Shown here: positions 13,416 to 14,051 of the stretch, piece by piece
How positions within the stretch are numbered: the stretch's first letter is position 1
How the letters are laid out: every line of letters starts with the position of its first letter
NCBI GenBank assembly: GCA_028694405.1
Contig: JAQUTM010000044.1
Location: forward strand, 1-14,051
Reading direction: 5' to 3'
Source: Oscillospiraceae bacterium
GTDB taxonomy: Bacteria > Bacillota > Clostridia > Oscillospirales > Ruminococcaceae
DNA: 14,051 nt
Notes under the pieces: generated by a model
Told to the model about the DNA's origin: nothing
Databases searched by the model: none
Seen by the model: only the letters and a program-made list of their open reading frames with translations
Program-made: the position numbers and the translations under genes

Positions 13416-13497
13416 TTTTTTACAGGTAAAACTCAAAAGTGCAATCTGTATAAATAGATTTTGCAGCTAAGGCAGATATGAAAACCTGTATAAAAAA
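13416..13497 (+). other. Nested inverted repeat in the spacer after the DUF2207 gene
   Basis: TTTTTTACAGGT (13416-13427) pairs with ACCTGTATAAAAAA (13484-13497), about 13 bp with one bulged T. Inside, TGCAATCT (13440-13447) can pair with AGATTTTGCA (13456-13465), with a 2-nt bulge. It could be a folded 3' untranslated region, or a coincidence of AT-rich DNA. No gene is seen in 13383-13665. Confidence 0.35.
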
Positions 13498-13532
13498 ATT
13501 GGTTAGAGTTATACTTTAAAAAATAATTTTTT

Positions 13533-13569
13533 GCCCTAGGCAGATGTACTTGCTGCTTAGGGCTTTTTT
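13533..13569 (+). terminator. Rho-independent terminator before the DUF3267 gene
   Basis: GCCCTAGGCAG (13533-13543) pairs with CTGCTTAGGGC (13553-13563), with one mismatch, around a 9-nt loop and followed by TTTTTT. It ends the lemA-DUF2207 transcript about 150 nt after the DUF2207 stop. Confidence 0.88.
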
Positions 13570-13665
13570 ACAGATATTTATTTGAAAAAAGAAAATATAA
13601 ATACACAAGAGTGCTTGTATGGAAAAATTTCGTCAATTTAAAATATAAAACAAAGGAGTAACACA

Positions 13666-14051
13666 ATGATAAATAACACGATTACATTGCCGCCAACCTA
13701 CAGAGAACTTTTAAAAATTGACTTGCAAAAAGATAAAAAGACTATGATTTTGGTAAATGCGTTAAGCCTAATTATAGCAATACTTATGGTAGCTGGTGCC
13801 GTTTATTTTGTACCTTTAGTGATTTCTTTTGGTGCTCAAGATGATTTAAAACTGTATTTTTTGCACTTGATAGGTATTGTGCTGGGCATGGTGTTATATT
13901 TGGTTTTACACGAGCTGGTACATGGTATTTTTATGAAGCGCTACAGCGGTGAAAAGGTAAAATACGGGTTTACCGGGTTATATGCCTTTGCGGGAAGCAT
14001 GGCTTACTTTAATAAAAAGTGTTATATTATTATAGCGTTGGCACCGGTTGT
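13666..14051 (+). CDS. DUF3267 family membrane zinc metallopeptidase (3' end outside window)
   Basis: The visible 128 residues begin MINNTITLPPTYRELLKIDL. Two hydrophobic segments follow, about 27-50 and 65-81. The second runs directly into HELVHGIFMKRYSG, the HExxH zinc motif with H82, E83 and H86. Next come a segment containing YGFTGLYAFAGS and a further hydrophobic start (IIIALAPVV). This layout matches DUF3267 putative zincin peptidases, membrane-embedded and broadly site-2-protease-like. The substrate is unknown. ATG 13666 has AAAGGAG 7 nt upstream. It is separated from the DUF2207 gene by a terminator, and I see no clear promoter for it. The rest of the gene lies beyond the window. Confidence 0.85.
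   Translation, partial: MINNTITLPPTYRELLKIDLQKDKKTMILVNALSLIIAILMVAGAVYFVPLVISFGAQDDLKLYFLHLIGIVLGMVLYLVLHELVHGIFMKRYSGEKVKYGFTGLYAFAGSMAYFNKKCYIIIALAPV

Overview
The window is about 14 kb of low-GC bacterial chromosome. It most likely comes from a Clostridia-type Firmicute, of the Ruminococcaceae/Oscillospiraceae kind. This is inferred from AT-rich spacers, strong AGGAGG-type ribosome binding sites, the truB-ribF-rpsO-pnp gene order, and LiaF-like, LemA, DUF2207 and DUF3267 membrane proteins. No mobile element, tRNA, rRNA or CRISPR array is visible.

Left block, + strand (1-5483): truB (5' end just outside the window), ribF and a 139-aa gene of unknown function look like one transcript. A 450-bp spacer follows that may hold a decayed small gene. 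Next comes a near-consensus promoter and a folded leader in front of rpsO, then pnp and a strong terminator. This is a translation and RNA-metabolism locus: tRNA pseudouridylation, FMN/FAD synthesis, ribosomal protein S15 and polynucleotide phosphorylase. Its most interesting content is non-coding. The rpsO leader has mutually exclusive helices, one of which hides the Shine-Dalgarno sequence. The rpsO-pnp spacer carries two long stem-loops, one about 39 bp long, ending just upstream of the pnp ribosome binding site.

Middle block, - strand (5597-10574), read right to left. First is a small multi-pass membrane protein of the small multidrug export family, with its own terminator. Then comes an ECF sigma factor operon: sigma factor, zinc-binding anti-sigma factor with one membrane helix, a TM2-like membrane protein, and a 32-aa membrane peptide that overlaps it. 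These genes are coupled by 4-nt gaps or overlaps. A terminator-like hairpin separates them from a LiaF-like membrane protein. A cytoplasmic zinc-dependent phospholipase C-like protein and a GNAT acetyltransferase follow, each set off by hairpins. The sigma module looks like an envelope-stress regulator whose downstream genes are membrane proteins.

Right block, + strand (10706-14051): a near-consensus promoter drives lemA. A weak attenuator-like hairpin separates it from a DUF2207 membrane protein with a glycine-rich tail. A structured spacer and a strong terminator lead to a DUF3267 membrane zinc metallopeptidase cut by the window edge. LemA and DUF2207 are often neighbours, but their function is poorly known.

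No clearly new protein system is evident. The best leads are the two RNA regulatory regions around rpsO and pnp, and the small membrane peptide in the sigma operon.
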